Made by a program: the position numbers and the translations under genes
Shown: piece after piece, positions 33,297-45,224 of the stretch
How the letters are laid out: every line of letters begins with the position of its first letter
How positions within the stretch are numbered: the stretch's first letter is position 1
The notes under the pieces: generated by a model
What the model saw: only the letters and a program-made list of their open reading frames with translations
The model's database searches: none
Told to the model about the DNA's origin: nothing
Source: Dama dama
Lineage: Eukaryota > Chordata > Mammalia > Artiodactyla > Cervidae
Assembly (NCBI RefSeq): GCF_033118175.1
Contig: NC_083691.1
Coordinates: 15,101,001 to 15,165,000, forward strand
Reading direction: 5' to 3'
DNA length: 64,000 nucleotides

Positions 33297-34262
33297 AGGT
33301 GAGCAAACACATGGCAATAGAACCGAGTTAGCACAACAGGATGTGCCTGTACTTCTGGGGGTCAGAGACTTCAAGTAGGAGTGACTAAGCTGAGATTGAC
33401 AAGGGTTCAGAGTTGCCAGATGGAAGACACACTGTCCTTAAGCTCTACTCAAAGAAGAAACATGTCATTTCCATTTTAGCCACTAAAAATAAACCATTTC
33501 TAAAACAAGGAACCTAGTCATCTTTATTCCATTTGAACAGTGGCAGGACCATGAGTTCAGGGACAGTAAATGACTATTCATCCTTGAACTCCCTTCTTCC
33601 AATTCATCTTGGCCCAGAGTAGATGTTTAGCACTTATTTAGAGAGTAAAGGAATGGTTTTCTTTATCTGTTTTCAGAAAATCTGGTCTTTAAAGAACAAA
33701 TCATTGAGACTTTTGATCCTAAGATTGGGGCAAAGGAGGAGAAAATGAATGGAAATAAACACATATATTTAAGTCAAACTGCATCTTCTCAAAACTAAAT
33801 TCTCAGTTGTCAGATTGAGGTAAATGGTTTAAGAGAGGTAAATTGTCAGTCTCCCTGCCCATTAAAGACAGAGCTATCTATGGCTTGAGCTCTGAGCTCT
33901 GTGACTATAAAACTCTTGTCCTGGGCCATAGATGAAATGCAAGTGATCAAGGGTTTCCTCAGCTAAGCATGGGGATATATAGTCAGGTAGCACACCATCG
34001 TGGAAGTTCGCGTGAAGACCGACAGAAGAGCTCGCATTTTTGAAGTGTGAGAAGTACACAAAATCCAGTTCATTAGCCTTGTTGATCTTAGCCCCATGCT
34101 TTGTCTTCCTGTTAATTCCTACTGACCTGGACCCAGGATACCTTTGGAGGAGTTGATCTCTGCACCTACCTGAGCAGCTCAGATTTCATGTCCTTTATTT
34201 AGGACCTTTATCTAAGATACAGCATCTTTAGTTCTTTAGCATCTTCCCTATAATCTATAATA
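33297..34262. other. Unassigned DNA
   Basis: A weak L2-like phrase set lies at 33545-33650 (gagttcagggacag, cagagtagatgtttagcac). Otherwise no gene or repeat recognised. Confidence 0.4.
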
Positions 34263-34264
34263 TT

Positions 34265-34297
34265 CAGTATTCTTGCCTGGAAACCCCATGGGCAGAG
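34265..34297 (+). mobile_element. Bov-A body micro-fragment
   Basis: Only 33 bp ('cagtattcttgcctgg' then 'aaccccatgggcagagg') of the Bov-A body survives, with no head or tail. Possibly a deletion remnant or gene-conversion scar. Confidence 0.8.
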
Positions 34298-34314
34298 GGT
34301 TTTCTTCCAGAGGC

Positions 34315-34400
34315 CTTTGTAGCTCAGAGAGACTGACTTACCCAAGATCACACAGCAAGTAAGTGATGAGGCTTTGAATTGCCTGAAAATTAATCCAGCA
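34315..34400 (+). repeat. MIR SINE fragment
   Basis: 'gcctttgtagctcagag' followed by 'cttacccaagatcacacagcaagtaagtgatgaggctttgaattg' is the conserved MIR core. Confidence 0.8.
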
Positions 34401-34526
34401 AATGCAGTGGTTCCCAGAAGTATAATATAGAAGACTTTGAGTTCCAGGAATGATGGCTCATAAAGATGTGAAAAAATAAATGGATGATTGTGGAAGCTGA
34501 AGATTAATGGAAGCTAATAATAAGAT

Positions 34527-34705
34527 TGACGATTGAAGGTGGGAGGAGAAGGGGATGACAGAAGATGAGAAAGTTGCATGGCATCACCGACTCGATGGAC
34601 ATGAGTATGCATAAGCTCCGGGAGTTGGTGATGAACAGGGAAGTCTGACGTGCTGCAGTCCATGGGGTCACAGAGTCGGACACAACTGAGTGACTGAACT
34701 AACCG
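34527..34705 (+). mobile_element. BovB LINE, short 3' end with perfect TSD
   Basis: 179-bp sense BovB end starting at 'tgacgattgaaggtgggagg'. Perfect 11-bp duplication aataataagat at 34516-34526 and 34706-34716. Confidence 0.96.
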
Positions 34706-34716
34706 AATAATAAGAT

Positions 34717-35163
34717 AAATAGAAGTACTGTCAATTTGCTCACAAATACTTGACTTTGTAAAGAGCAAGTGAAATTCATATCAACCAGTGTTTATTATGT
34801 ATAAGAAACTTCAATTGAAGTTAAAAAACCAAAGATGTTTAAGCACAGGCTTTCTTACCAGTGTTAAAAAATGAGAGAGTGTTTATAGACTATAGAACTT
34901 AGAGCATAAGATCCAAGAGGAGAGGTTTTATGTATTATGTAGCTTCAGTGAAGCAGAATGACATTATGCTAGTGGTAACATTTCAGTAACAGTATAAAAC
35001 AGCAGCATTTCAATAAAATCTTACTTTTTTAATCTAAAATTTTAAGAAAGTAAGTTATTCTAAAATTAAATCATTATTTGATATTTGATTCATGTGCCTT
35101 AAACAGATAGCATAATTAAAGATCAGATCAAGTAGCTTCTGACTTAAGGAAAGTGCACCTTAG
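34717..35163. other. Unassigned AT-rich DNA
   Basis: No feature recognised; low-complexity A/T content increases to the right. Confidence 0.45.
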
Positions 35164-35166
35164 TTT

Positions 35167-35380
35167 AGGGGCTTCCCTGGTGGCTCAGATGGTAAAGAAT
35201 CTGCAATGTGAGAGACTCAGGTTCAACCCCTGGGTTGGGAAGATTCCCTGGAGAAGAAACTGGCAACCCACTCCAGTATTTGTGCCTGGAGAAGCCCATG
35301 GACAGAGGAGCCTGGCAAGCTAAGGTCCATAGGGTCTCAAAGAGTTGGAAACTACTGAAGTGACTTAGCATGCATGAATA
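35167..35380 (+). mobile_element. Bov-tA SINE with head microdeletion
   Basis: Head 'ggcttccctggtggctcag' is intact, but after 'aagaatctg' the usual 'cctgcaatgcagg' stem is reduced to 'caatgtg'. B box is 'ggttcaacccctgg'. Body and 'gacttagcatgcatg' end are intact. Confidence 0.95.
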
Positions 35381-36487
35381 CTTACAAATATACATTTACA
35401 TACATTGATATATATTAAAAACATAGACACTGATACAATTGTAGATATATTTGGGTTATAAGAGAATTATAAGGTGACACATTAGAAGATGAATGAAATA
35501 TCAAGTTAAATATTTTCTAATTTTACTAGCTACTGGAGGTTATTAACAATTATTTAGTCATTGTAGACATTTGAAATAATACAGTAAAGAAAAACTTAAA
35601 ATCAGCTTATTTTTCTCTTCATATATAAACAGTGTCTTTCTTTATTCAAGTATGTATTTTTATTATATTTCCATTCAATTAGACATTACTTTGAAAAAAA
35701 ATTAATGATTTACTGTGTTTATATCTAATTTTGTCCTTTGGTTTAATAGAATTATGAACCTTTTTGGGCTTCTTAGCAGACCGACTAGCACTAACCAGTG
35801 AGAAAGAGCCTTAGGAAATTTGGATGGAAAGGACATGGTATAGGGCTTGTAGACCCTAAAGTAGAAACTTCGAATCTGAGCATGGATATATATTTGTACA
35901 CTTGCTTTTGGTAATTTTTTTTTTAAAAGCAGCAACAAACTGTTCTCTGTTTCAAAAATTCTAAATTATAAAAAGCTGATTTCCTCAACTATACCCTTCA
36001 ATGTGAATCTCCGACTTTCGTCTATATTTCTCTTGCAGACATTATATATCTCTTACATATCTCTTATCTCCTATTGACAAATTAATGTTCCTGAATCTGT
36101 GCCCTAATCTATAGGATGAGTTAAATAATTATGAATGTACCTATTTAATATATAGACTACCTGTATATCCATATACTCTCTATATATACTTAGTATATAG
36201 CACTCAATTTTTAAAAACCTTCTACTACAATAAGTCTAGCACTTTACCTACTGTGTTTTATAAATTAACAGATAATTACAGCTATCAATAGCTGATATTG
36301 ATAATTATTTTAGTATTTTCTACATAAAACAATTTATTACTGTGTCTTTCTTTATCTTGAAACCAGAAAAAGTCATACTTCATTATGTAAGTGATCTGTT
36401 GATAGAGAAATGAAAGTATTCTTGATAATCTCTGTGTTTTTGGAGCTTGTCTTGAGTAGCTAGCACTCAATGAGTGATAGTCTTCAA
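35381..36487. other. Unassigned AT-rich DNA, 1.1 kb
   Basis: Very AT-rich with TATA-type runs at about 36148-36205. No gene or repeat family recognised. Confidence 0.5.
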
Positions 36488-36490
36488 GTC

Positions 36491-36690
36491 TGAAAGTGAA
36501 AGTGAAAGTCGCCCAGTCGTGTCCAACTCTTGCAACCCCATGGACTATACAGTTCATGGAATTCTCCAGGCCAGAATACTGGAGTGGGTAGCCTTTCCCT
36601 TCTCCAGGGGATCTTCCCAACCCAGGGATTGAATCAGGCCTCCCGCATTGCAGGCAGATTCTGTACCAACTGAGCTACGAGGGAAGCCCT
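36491..36690 (-). mobile_element. Bov-tA SINE
   Basis: Antisense. Tail complement is a run of gaaagt units (36493-36510). A 10-bp stretch around 'gactatacag' is shortened relative to other copies. Head complement 'aactgagctacgagggaagcc' is at the right. Confidence 0.95.
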
Positions 36691-38315
36691 GAAAATGTCT
36701 TGCATGGTAGGCGAATGATCTTTATGCAGCGGTGAGATGATACGTGAGGAGCAGCAATCTCTCATAAATGTTCTACTGAAATTAGCAAGTAAAAGCAGTC
36801 ACTGCTATTCCAAGTTTTCAGACAGGTAAGAGAGGGGCCAGTGCCTCACGAGGGGCTTTTGGGAGAACTCCTCCTCCTGCGTCACACTGATTCTAAATTG
36901 TCTGAGAGTGAACTTGAGACTGCACGGCACAGTAACCCCACGTGTAATGTGCTGGTAATTAAATCCCTCTGACAATTACATCATGCATTAGCAGGCTCAG
37001 CCCGATCCATTACTCATGATCATGGTTTTGGACAAAACAAAATGGGTACGCGAGGGACCATCCGTGGAGCAGATGCTCTTAGCAAAGAAGGCGGCCCAGT
37101 TCTGTTTACGTAATGTGATCTGTGGAGGGTGGAAGCCGGGGTCCCTTCACCTTCCCTAGTGATAACCAAGCTCATAGAGACAACGACACGTAACCTTGCC
37201 ATCTTCCAGTCTAGTGCAGAATGTGGCAGAGAGCTAGTAGTCATGAATGATCCCAGCATATCCCAAACAGTTCCTAGTAACTGTGCTGCTATCAAGAGGC
37301 AGCCTCAATTCTCCATTTAGAAAGACCCCAGCTGTTTAAATATTGGATTTAAATGCTACTTTGCATTTAATAACTTAAATGTAATGGCAAAAGGCAAATT
37401 AATGCATCATTATGATCTTGAATTATAAGAATTTTATCTCCAAAATATACTTTTGGTATACACAACCACACACATGCATACACACACATATAACATACTT
37501 TAAATTCTCATGCATTTAAACACAAGAAGTTAAGACTTTTCCTTAAAATTTCTATAGCAACATGATTAATAAAAATTTGATTTACCAGATACACACAAAA
37601 AGGTCAACATGATAATCAACACAGATCCAAGTAATGAAAATTGTCAGTTAGACAGTTTTCTTGCATTAGACCTTTAAAGTAGAAAAGGAAATAATAAACT
37701 CTGAATATATTCATATTAAAAGTCAACAAAAAAGCAAGCCAATTTTTAAAAATCAATTTTATCCCGGGTTTATTAACTTTCTACTTTGATCTACATATTT
37801 AGTATCTCCACTCTTATTCTTAAATAGTTGTTTGTAGTTGTTCTAGGGAGTGCTGATATCCAACCAGTGTGTATTTATAAGATTAAACCAGTTATTCTGT
37901 AGTTATGTTTACCAAAGCAGCTCTCATTTGATTGGTGGACATGCCTGCTTTACTGGTTTTTAAGTGTTTTGATAAATATCTCTGCCTCTAAGCTACAATA
38001 AACATGTTAAATATTATTCACATTCATTATAACCTATTAGCTTAGCAAAGGTCATGAACTCATATTTTTAACATTATTTCTAAGGAAAACATGGGCTTAA
38101 ATCACTGTCAGAAGTCCCCCAACTGGAGGGAGACTTGTTGGAGCAGGTTCCTCCCAATGGGTGCCTTGCACATCAACGCCAGGGAAGCCCCCTGTTGGTA
38201 TGTGTAGCCTGCCCGTTGAACAGCTCTCGCTCTTCTCTGCTTCTTGGAGACTGAGCTGGTTCCCTTTCTGAAGGAATCCAGAAAAGAGTGCTGATTATGG
38301 ATATGGCTGTGGGGT
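36691..38315. other. Repeat-free DNA with candidate conserved block
   Basis: 1.6 kb without recognisable repeats. 36880-37450 combines TAAT-type words (ggtaattaaat, caattacatcatgcattag, gcaaattaatgcatcattatg), octamer-like tttgcat (37360-37366) and non-repetitive composition. The rest is AT-rich with a CA-rich patch at 37462-37495. No coding signature. Confidence 0.4.
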
Positions 38316-38319
38316 ATAT

Positions 38320-38430
38320 GGCTGTGATTTCAAATCCTGGTCCCACAGGTTGCTCACCACGTGGCCTGGGATAAGTTATTCACCCTGTCCACACCAAGGC
38401 TTCCTCTATTTGCATTACTCAGGACAGATC
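38320..38430 (-). repeat. MIR SINE fragment
   Basis: Plus-strand order 'gatttcaaatcctggtcccac', 'cacgtggcctgggataagtt', 'attcaccctgtccacacc...ggcttcctc' is the complement of MIR. Confidence 0.65.
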
Positions 38431-40192
38431 GCTGCTCTAATAAAAGCATCTCAGAATCCTTGTGTCTTACATGATCAATGTTGACTTTTGCTCTGGGAAC
38501 GTCCAAAGCAGGTCAGAGTCCCCCAGGACAGCCACGCTCCACGTGGCGACTCAGAGACTCAGACTCCTTCCATCAGAGGAGGCTGCCAAGTATCATGAGA
38601 ACATCTTGCACTTGTTTTAACTGCCCTGACTGGAGAGGATACACAGGACTCCTTATATTCTGTAGGCTGGAGTGACTCTGATGGCATCAGAGTGGCTCAA
38701 AGAGAAGCTTGAGGGTCCTTGTAAGTGTTAGAAATTACAGAAGATTTGGATTTCAAGAGGACTAGTAACTCCACAAACTATCTCATAAGGTAAAGCTTAG
38801 AAAATAGCATTTCCAAAGCTGTTGGCACCCTTCTCAACTCTCATTAGTGCAGAAGTGATAATACCAATAATAACTAAAATAATTATTACTATATTGCATG
38901 GCAAAGGCATAAGGGACTCATTTACCACCTCCCTTCCACATCGTGCCATTGATGACCCCCTTGTCCTTCCAGGAGCCCATTCTGACTTCTAGAGTCACAT
39001 GAAGGTGACAGCTTAGGTCAGATGCTTCTTGTGAGGTACTTATGTCATCAGTCGAGTGACCTTTCCCCTTTACTGACCAACCAAAGCCACTTGGTGAAAC
39101 AGGTGATGCTTTCCTACCTGCCTTGTTAGTTCAACCCTGGTGACCTCATCCCAAACCTCCGCGGACCTGCAGGAACCCAGGAACACCTCCCGGCTCACCT
39201 GTTCCATTCATCTCCTCAGAGTAAATTGAACCCAGACTCCCAGTGTGACCTTCCACTGGTCTGGGAGCCCAGATTCTAATGAAAACTTGTAGATGAAGGT
39301 AAATCAAATGGGATTCAACTTTGAATTAGGTAAAGAGAATTACTGTGAAAATACTTTGGTAGGGAGGTCAATTGAGTTGGCATGGGCAACCTAGGTGACA
39401 AATAATCAGAGGGATGTGAGAGTAGGATTTAGAGAAGACAAGCTGGGAAGAAACAAAAGCTAGATGGCTGCAGACGGTGTGGCTTTAACCTCTGTCTTCT
39501 AGTTTCCAGACCGACATAAAGTTTATTCTGATAGCTTCCCATTAAGCTATTAGCAGAGTTGATTATAATTGCAACTAACAGATCAATAGCCAATCCTGTC
39601 CTTCTTGTTGACTAGCCCTTTGATGGACTCATGTTAATACTAGGCAACTTGACATGCTGGTAAGAGAACCATCTCACACCAAGCTGATAAGTCTTTAGAA
39701 TCACAGGAGAAGGAAAAGAAAGGAAAAGCAAAGGTGAAAAAAAAGTAAGAAAGTAGTAAGGGAGGGAGGAAAAGAAGAATTCCAACCTGTAGGCAGCTCT
39801 GTTGTTTTCTAGACATTTGATTGACTTTATTCCTGGTCTTACAGGCATGCTCAATTGTGGAGGATAATTATTTCTCCCTTCTTTACCAAGGAAGCCCAGG
39901 GCAATCACATCAGTTGTGTGCTTCCAAAATACCTCCTTTGAAAAGCAATGTGTTTTAGGATCCATTTATTTGGTTGCCAATTCTTAACATTTTCCCATTC
40001 GAGGAATCTATGATGAGCATCAGGCATCAGTCTCGGAAATCTAGTGGCTAAAATCATCTCCCATGGAGGCTGTCATGGATTTTAAAGAACACTGCACAGA
40101 CTTGGTCCTTTTAAAAGCTGATATGGGAACACACAATGTTATTATTTTGTGCTTTGCATTTATCTGTATCAGAGTGACACATGTTTAGAAAG
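38431..40192. other. Unassigned DNA, 1.8 kb
   Basis: No gene or repeat family recognised. A purine-rich strand asymmetry occurs at 39704-39780 (ggagaaggaaaag type), and an aat-rich patch at 38858-38890. Confidence 0.45.
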
Positions 40193-40194
40193 CC

Positions 40195-40375
40195 GTTTGT
40201 ATGAGCTGGGTGCTACATCAAGCATGTTTTGTGCACCATCTCCTTCATTTACAGCACAGATCTATGGCGTAAGTGTTATTTCATCCCAAGTACAGAGCCA
40301 GAGAAATAGAGGATGAATATTTAGTGATCTTCTCAAAGTCGCTCAGATGCAGAACTATAAGTTTCTACCCTAAGA
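40195..40375 (+). repeat. MIR SINE
   Basis: 'gagctgggtgctacatcaagca', 'caccatctccttcatttacagcac', 'gtgttatttcatcccaagtacagag' and 'tctcaaagtcgctcagatg' follow MIR order. Confidence 0.6.
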
Positions 40376-40717
40376 GCTCTCAGATTTGCTTCAGTCCAGA
40401 CCCATAAGCCTTGGTTTGTGAGTTAATTCCCAGTTAATTGTAGGATACATGCAAGATGCCTCCTGGTCCTTTCTGACGTTAAGTAGAGGGCTTGTGTAAC
40501 CCAGTGGCAGACTATTCACAGGAGGTTGAAGGTCCCCAGGCTGAAAACCAGAGTTGTGTAGTCTCTGAGGTGAGAAGAGACTCTTCTGTTCTTTTCACCA
40601 AACCATAATACAGCACAGACTACACACTTACTTTTGCTGTAGTCCCACTAATATTACATAGTTGTCCCAGGGTGTATCTCAGATGAGGATGTGATGGTGA
40701 TTCTCCGGTTCTCAGGG
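40376..40717. other. Unassigned DNA
   Basis: No recognised feature. Confidence 0.4.
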
Positions 40718-40718
40718 G

Positions 40719-40982
40719 GAAAACTGAAGCTGAAGCTCCAATACTTTGGCTGCCTGATGTGAAGAGCTGACTCACTGAAAGAATCCCTGATGCTGAGAAA
40801 GACTGAGGGTGGAGAAGGGGGTGACAGAGGATGAGGTGGTTGGATGGAGTCACCGACTCAATGGACATGAATTTGAGCAAACTCTGGAGACAGTGAAGGA
40901 TGGGGGAGCCTGGTGTACTGCGGTTCATGGGGTTGCAAAGAGTCAGACACGACTTGGTGACTGAACTACAACAACAACAAAA
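40719..40982 (+). mobile_element. BovB LINE, 3' end
   Basis: Sense BovB from 'aaactgaagctgaagctcc' to 'gacttggtgactgaac' with an acaacaacaac tail. Internal deletions relative to sister copies (for example 'actctggagacagtgaagg'). Confidence 0.93.
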
Positions 40983-41575
40983 TTGACAGTAAATTAATGA
41001 AATCTGTCCCCATTTTTCCATTGTTCAACATTGTTCACACACACACACGCTGCCTACAGAATAAAAGGTGAAATCTCTAGAGGTCAGGCAGCCTCACAGC
41101 CTGGTCAAGGACCCTGATGTCTCCAGTCTTTCCTCCTGTCCCTTTCTGGTCCACATCAGACACGCATTGTGTACATGAGGACTTGTGCTATGTCACAAGC
41201 CATGGACCCTTACACACCCTTGATTTTAATGAAGCTGTTCCTTATTTACTGACACATATGGCTTACATGCCTCAAAACTCAGCTCAACTCTGAGTCCCCG
41301 GAAAATGATCATTAAAGGCACCCAGCGGCACCCTCTGGGGCACTTACCAAAGGCCGGCGATCTCTGCACCCACTGCCCTGTCTCCTCCTCAGGGCATGGA
41401 GTCCTCAAGCCCTCAGACCTGGGTCTGTGTCCTTGTGACTCTTCAGGATCAGTGCTCTCAAAACTCACTGATGCACAGAGAGAGAAAACCCAAAAAGCCT
41501 GACTGAAAGACTGGCCAAATTCTAGTTGCCAGAAGGGTAGTGTGAAGGGTACCTCTCAGGTTAGGGGGTTCATTC

Positions 41576-41782
41576 CAACAATTTTTATTAAAGTATAGTT
41601 GTGGTACAATACTACGTGTCACTGGTGTACAATATAGTGACTCACAATTTTTTATAGGTTATGCTCCACTTAAAGTTTTATAAACTACTGGCTATATTCC
41701 CAGTGTTCTACCATGTGTCCTTGTAGCTTATTTTAATACTTTTTACCTCTTAATTCCCTGCCCCTATCTTGTCCCTCCCACT
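41576..41782 (-). mobile_element. Older L1 3' end fragment
   Basis: Antisense L1: 'tttttattaaagtatagttgtggtacaat', 'cactggtgtacaatatagtgactcac' and a degraded downstream part. A younger L1 inserted at its right edge (41798). Confidence 0.6.
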
Positions 41783-41797
41783 TTATTCCACTGTTCT

Positions 41798-42068
41798 TTT
41801 TTTTTATTTATTTTTTTATTAAAGGATAATTGCTTTACAGAATTTTGTTGTTTTCTGTCAAACCTTAACACTAATCAGTCATAGGTATACATATATCCCC
41901 TCCCTCTTGAAGCTCTCTCCCCATCCCACCCCTCTAGGTTGATACAGAGACACTGTTTGAGTTTTCTGAGCCATATCATACTCTAACACACATATACAGA
42001 ATGTAGAAAAAGGTACTGAAGACTTTATTTACAGGGTAGCAACAATGAGACAGACATAGAGAATAGCC
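41798..42068 (-). mobile_element. Ruminant L1 3' end with inverted 5' part
   Basis: 41798-41972 is antisense L1 3' UTR with poly-T ('ggataattgctttacag', 'ccctctaggttgatacagag', 'gtttgagttttctgagcc'). 41973-42068 is L1 3' UTR from further upstream but in plus orientation ('catactctaacacacatatacagaatgtag', 'aggtactgaagactttatttacagg', 'cagacatagagaatag'). A TSD, ttattccactgttct (41783-41797) versus ttattccaccattct (42069-42083), 13 of 15 matching, encloses both. This is the signature of twin priming. Confidence 0.9.
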
Positions 42069-42083
42069 TTATTCCACCATTCT

Positions 42084-43072
42084 TGATTCTCACTGATGTC
42101 TGGAAAGATAATAGAAATGCCTTTCTGGGGAGTATGAATGAAAAGGGTGACCACAGATTGTCATCGCAAACCCAGCTCTTCCTAGGAGAGTTCCAAGTTC
42201 CCCCACTGGCCAGCCCTCTCTCTGTCTCAGGCAAAAGTGGGGCCTCACACTCAGGGCACCCACCATCTGCTCTCCCCAAACCGAAACTTCATCCTGCAGC
42301 AAGTTCATCTGAAAGGTTTGTGGTTATGCCAACCAGCTTCCCAAGTTAACTTTGTAGTCCTTGTCTCTATTTTGACACCCAGGTTAAGACCGTCAGAAAA
42401 GCCTGCCTCATGCCTACTTCCCTTATTTAATTCCGAAGCCTGTTCCATGGGTCCTAAGATGATGTGCCGCAATCTTCTATGGGAGCTGAGTGGGGTGACA
42501 CCTGAGGTAGCCTGAGCATCTTCTGGGCTGCACTGTAATTACAGGTGATAAGACAGATAGTTCTCAGAAGGGCTGGAAGCTGAGAGACACTGTGAACCAG
42601 GAAGGTTCCAAAAGAAGTCACTCGCTACCTTCCTAAACCTCAGAAAACTGAGACCCTGCCAGCCTTTGGTCTCCAAAGCAGGTCCTAGTCCAACAGCAGT
42701 GCAGGTGATTAATAGCTCTCGGGCTTGGGAGGGTAACAGCCACAGTCTTCGGGGAGAGACTGGTTGGTTGGAGCACATTTTTGCCCATCTGCTGTCTAGC
42801 ACCAGCTCTGAGTGAATTAATGGGGGAGATTGATGAGATGTACAAATGACTGCCAGTGATTTTAATGTGACAAGAAGGCATATGGGAAGGACTCAGAGGA
42901 TATTCCTGTATGTATTTAGATAGAAAGGAAAGCCAATGTGAAATCTACTCCCCCAAACCCAAGTCTGCACGAAGTAACCTTTCAAATCAAGGAAGAACCA
43001 CTACAGTCGTAGCTTCATTCATCTGGCACGTTTGGGGAAAGGAGGATTCCTCAGAAATGGATTTCAGGACTG
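42084..43072. other. Unassigned DNA, 1 kb
   Basis: Open frames of 70-92 codons overlap on both strands without domains. No repeat recognised. Confidence 0.45.
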
Positions 43073-43075
43073 GCA

Positions 43076-43290
43076 CAGTCAGTCAGTCAGTGTTAAGTCG
43101 CTCAGTCGTGTCCAACACTTTGCGACCATATGGAGTGTAGCCTGCCAGGCTCCTCCGTCCATGGGGATTCTCCAGACAAGAACACTGGAGTGGAGTTGCC
43201 ATTTCCTTCTCCAGGGGATCTTCCTGATCCAGGGCTCAAACCTGGGTTCCCTGCATTGCGGGCAGATTCTTGACCATCTGAGCTGCTCAG
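43076..43290 (-). mobile_element. Bov-tA SINE
   Basis: Antisense; left end has cagt repeats (agtcagtcagtcagtg) before 'taagtcgctcagtcgtg'. Head complement 'accatctgagctgctcag' at the right is diverged. Confidence 0.95.
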
Positions 43291-43439
43291 TTCTCCATGC
43301 CGCCCCTTCCTCTGTGGTGAGTGCCTCTGTACCACCTACACAACCACATGGGCATCGTGCTCTTTTCTGAGGCTGAAGCATCTTCTCTGCCATCGCCCCC
43401 CCACACACACGCACACCATGTTTCATTGGTCAGTTTCTC

Positions 43440-43700
43440 AGATCTTTAAGATCTCAGGTTAAATATTAATAACAACCTCTTAGATGAAACACCACTGCTA
43501 CTCATGCTGACTTACAGACTAGTTAGGCAGCTGCATTTGCCATGTAAAAATGTCTCTCACATTTATTTAATTGCTTGTCTAGTACCCAGTTTCGTAGTTA
43601 AATATAAATTCTAAGCCATAAGGCCTGAGGCTGTTCTATGCACCCCACATCTCCAATGTGTGGCAGAGTGTGTTGATGAATATTTGCTGAATGTTGCTTA
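43440..43700 (+). repeat. L2 LINE 3' end
   Basis: 'gtctctcacatttatttaattgcttgtctagtaccc', 'ataaattctaagccataaggcctgagg', 'ccccacatctccaatgtgtggcagagtgtg', 'gaatatttgctgaatgttg' follow L2 terminal order. Confidence 0.55.
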
Positions 43701-44547
43701 GGCATGCCCTTGGTCACGTGAATCTAAGACGAACCTGATCCCCATGTGTCCTGTCTGACCCTCTCATTCCAATACATTTTCTCCATCAAAACCAATGTGG
43801 TCTGTCTAAAACGAAAATATACTACTATCCCTGGAATAGTACTTGTGGTAATCTGTTGATGTGTAATGAATCACTCCAAAATGTAGTAGCGTAAAATGAG
43901 AGTAATGAGTGGTTTTGCACATGGATCTGCCATTTGGGCAGGGCTTAATTTAACTCACTTAGAAACCACTCCTACACATATTCCCCCAGGATGTCAGTGT
44001 AAATTGGCAGAATCTGGCAATTCTTCCGGCATGCATTGCATCTGCTCCTGGGTACCGTTTCATTCCTGTTTCTTCAGGAACCACCTGAACTTGATTCTGG
44101 TTATAGGTGTAGAATTATGGTTCCCAAACTCTGTGCCAAGGTGCCCCAGGGCACCACAATAAATCCACAAGGATGCCAAAAGGTATTTTAAGGGAAAGGC
44201 AGATACTCATAGCCTGCCAGACACTTTGTGAGCTATGAGCTTGAAGGGTGCTACGATCTTTTCAATGATGCTTTATTTTTTCGTAACTAAGATCAGTAGA
44301 CATGATAAAACACAAGTACCATGTAAAAAACAATGTACAGAATGAAATGGAGGCACAGTGTCTAAACCTAATTCCAAGGTTTGAGAAACTGTGCAGTGTC
44401 CAGCAGTGTGCACGTGCCATTAGTAAGAAAGTGTCGTTACCTAAGAAAGAAGTGAAAACATTTTTTCTTGCAGTTCTGTGTACCGTTTTCTTTCAAATTT
44501 CTACTAAATGGTTATAAATGAATGAATGAACCTTGAGAGCCAAACTC
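43701..44547. other. Unassigned DNA, possible hAT relic
   Basis: 44112-44160 ('ggttcccaaactctgtgcc', 'ggtgccccagggcacc') resembles the ends of hAT-type DNA transposons but I cannot name one. The 71-codon frame at 44302-44517 shows no domain I recognise. Confidence 0.35.
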
Positions 44548-44548
44548 C

Positions 44549-44740
44549 CTTTTTCATCCGACTTTATTGAGGTATGATAGACATGTAACCTTGTATAAGT
44601 TTAAGATGCAAAATGTGATTCTTTGATATATATTGCAAAATGATAACCACAGTAAGGTTAGCTAACACACCCTTCACCTCACATGAATACCATTTAGTTG
44701 TTGCTGTCATGTTGAGAACCTTTAAGATCCGCTCTGTCTC
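44549..44740 (-). repeat. L1M 3' UTR, antisense
   Basis: 'actttattgaggtatgatagacatgtaacc', 'gattctttgatatatattgcaaaatgataaccacagtaaggttagctaac' and 'gttgagaacctttaagatccg' are the complement of the 3' end of L1MA/L1MB-type elements. Confidence 0.88.
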
Positions 44741-44933
44741 TCCCCAGCCCACTGCCTCTCCACCCCAATTGGATGTTCAAGCCTACTCTGATGGTCAAGA
44801 AACAATGATTTCTGCACAGAATGATTCAGGACTAGAAGGGGAAGAAAGGGAGGGGAGAGAAGACAAGAAGATTTGGGAAAGGAGGAGAGGAGGAACTCCT
44901 GCAGATGTCTTTAAATATTTCATTTATGTATTT

Positions 44934-45172
44934 TAACTTTTTATTTTATATTGGGGCTCAGTGGACTCACAGTGTTGTGTTAGTTGCAGGTGTATAGCAA
45001 AAATGATTCAGTTATACATATACATGCATTGATTCTAGTACATGCTGCTATATTTAAAATGGATAGCCAACAAAGGCCTACTATACAGCACAGGAGACTC
45101 TGCTCAATACTCTGTCACAACCTAAATGGGAAAAGAATTTGAAAAATAATAGACACATGTATATGTAGCTTT
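44934..45172 (-). mobile_element. L1 3' end with inverted 5' part
   Basis: 44934-45034 is the antisense L1 terminus (tttttattttatattgggg, gttagttgcaggtgtatagc, gattcagttatacatatacatg). 45035-45172 is the adjacent upstream L1 segment in sense orientation (gctgctatatttaaaatggatagcc, ctatacagcacaggagactctgctc, cctaaatgggaaaagaatttg, acacatgtatatgtag). The two parts meet close to the same consensus point (catgtatatgta), as expected for twin priming with almost no loss. Confidence 0.88.
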
Positions 45173-45224
45173 TTTGTAGATATACTTTCTCAGATGATGG
45201 ACTTATCCTGGGCTTATTCTATTA

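Noticed and set aside
44112..44517. A named hAT transposon with transposase remnant
   Set aside because: Only the ggttcccaaactctg phrase resembles hAT termini; I could not assign a family or find transposase motifs.
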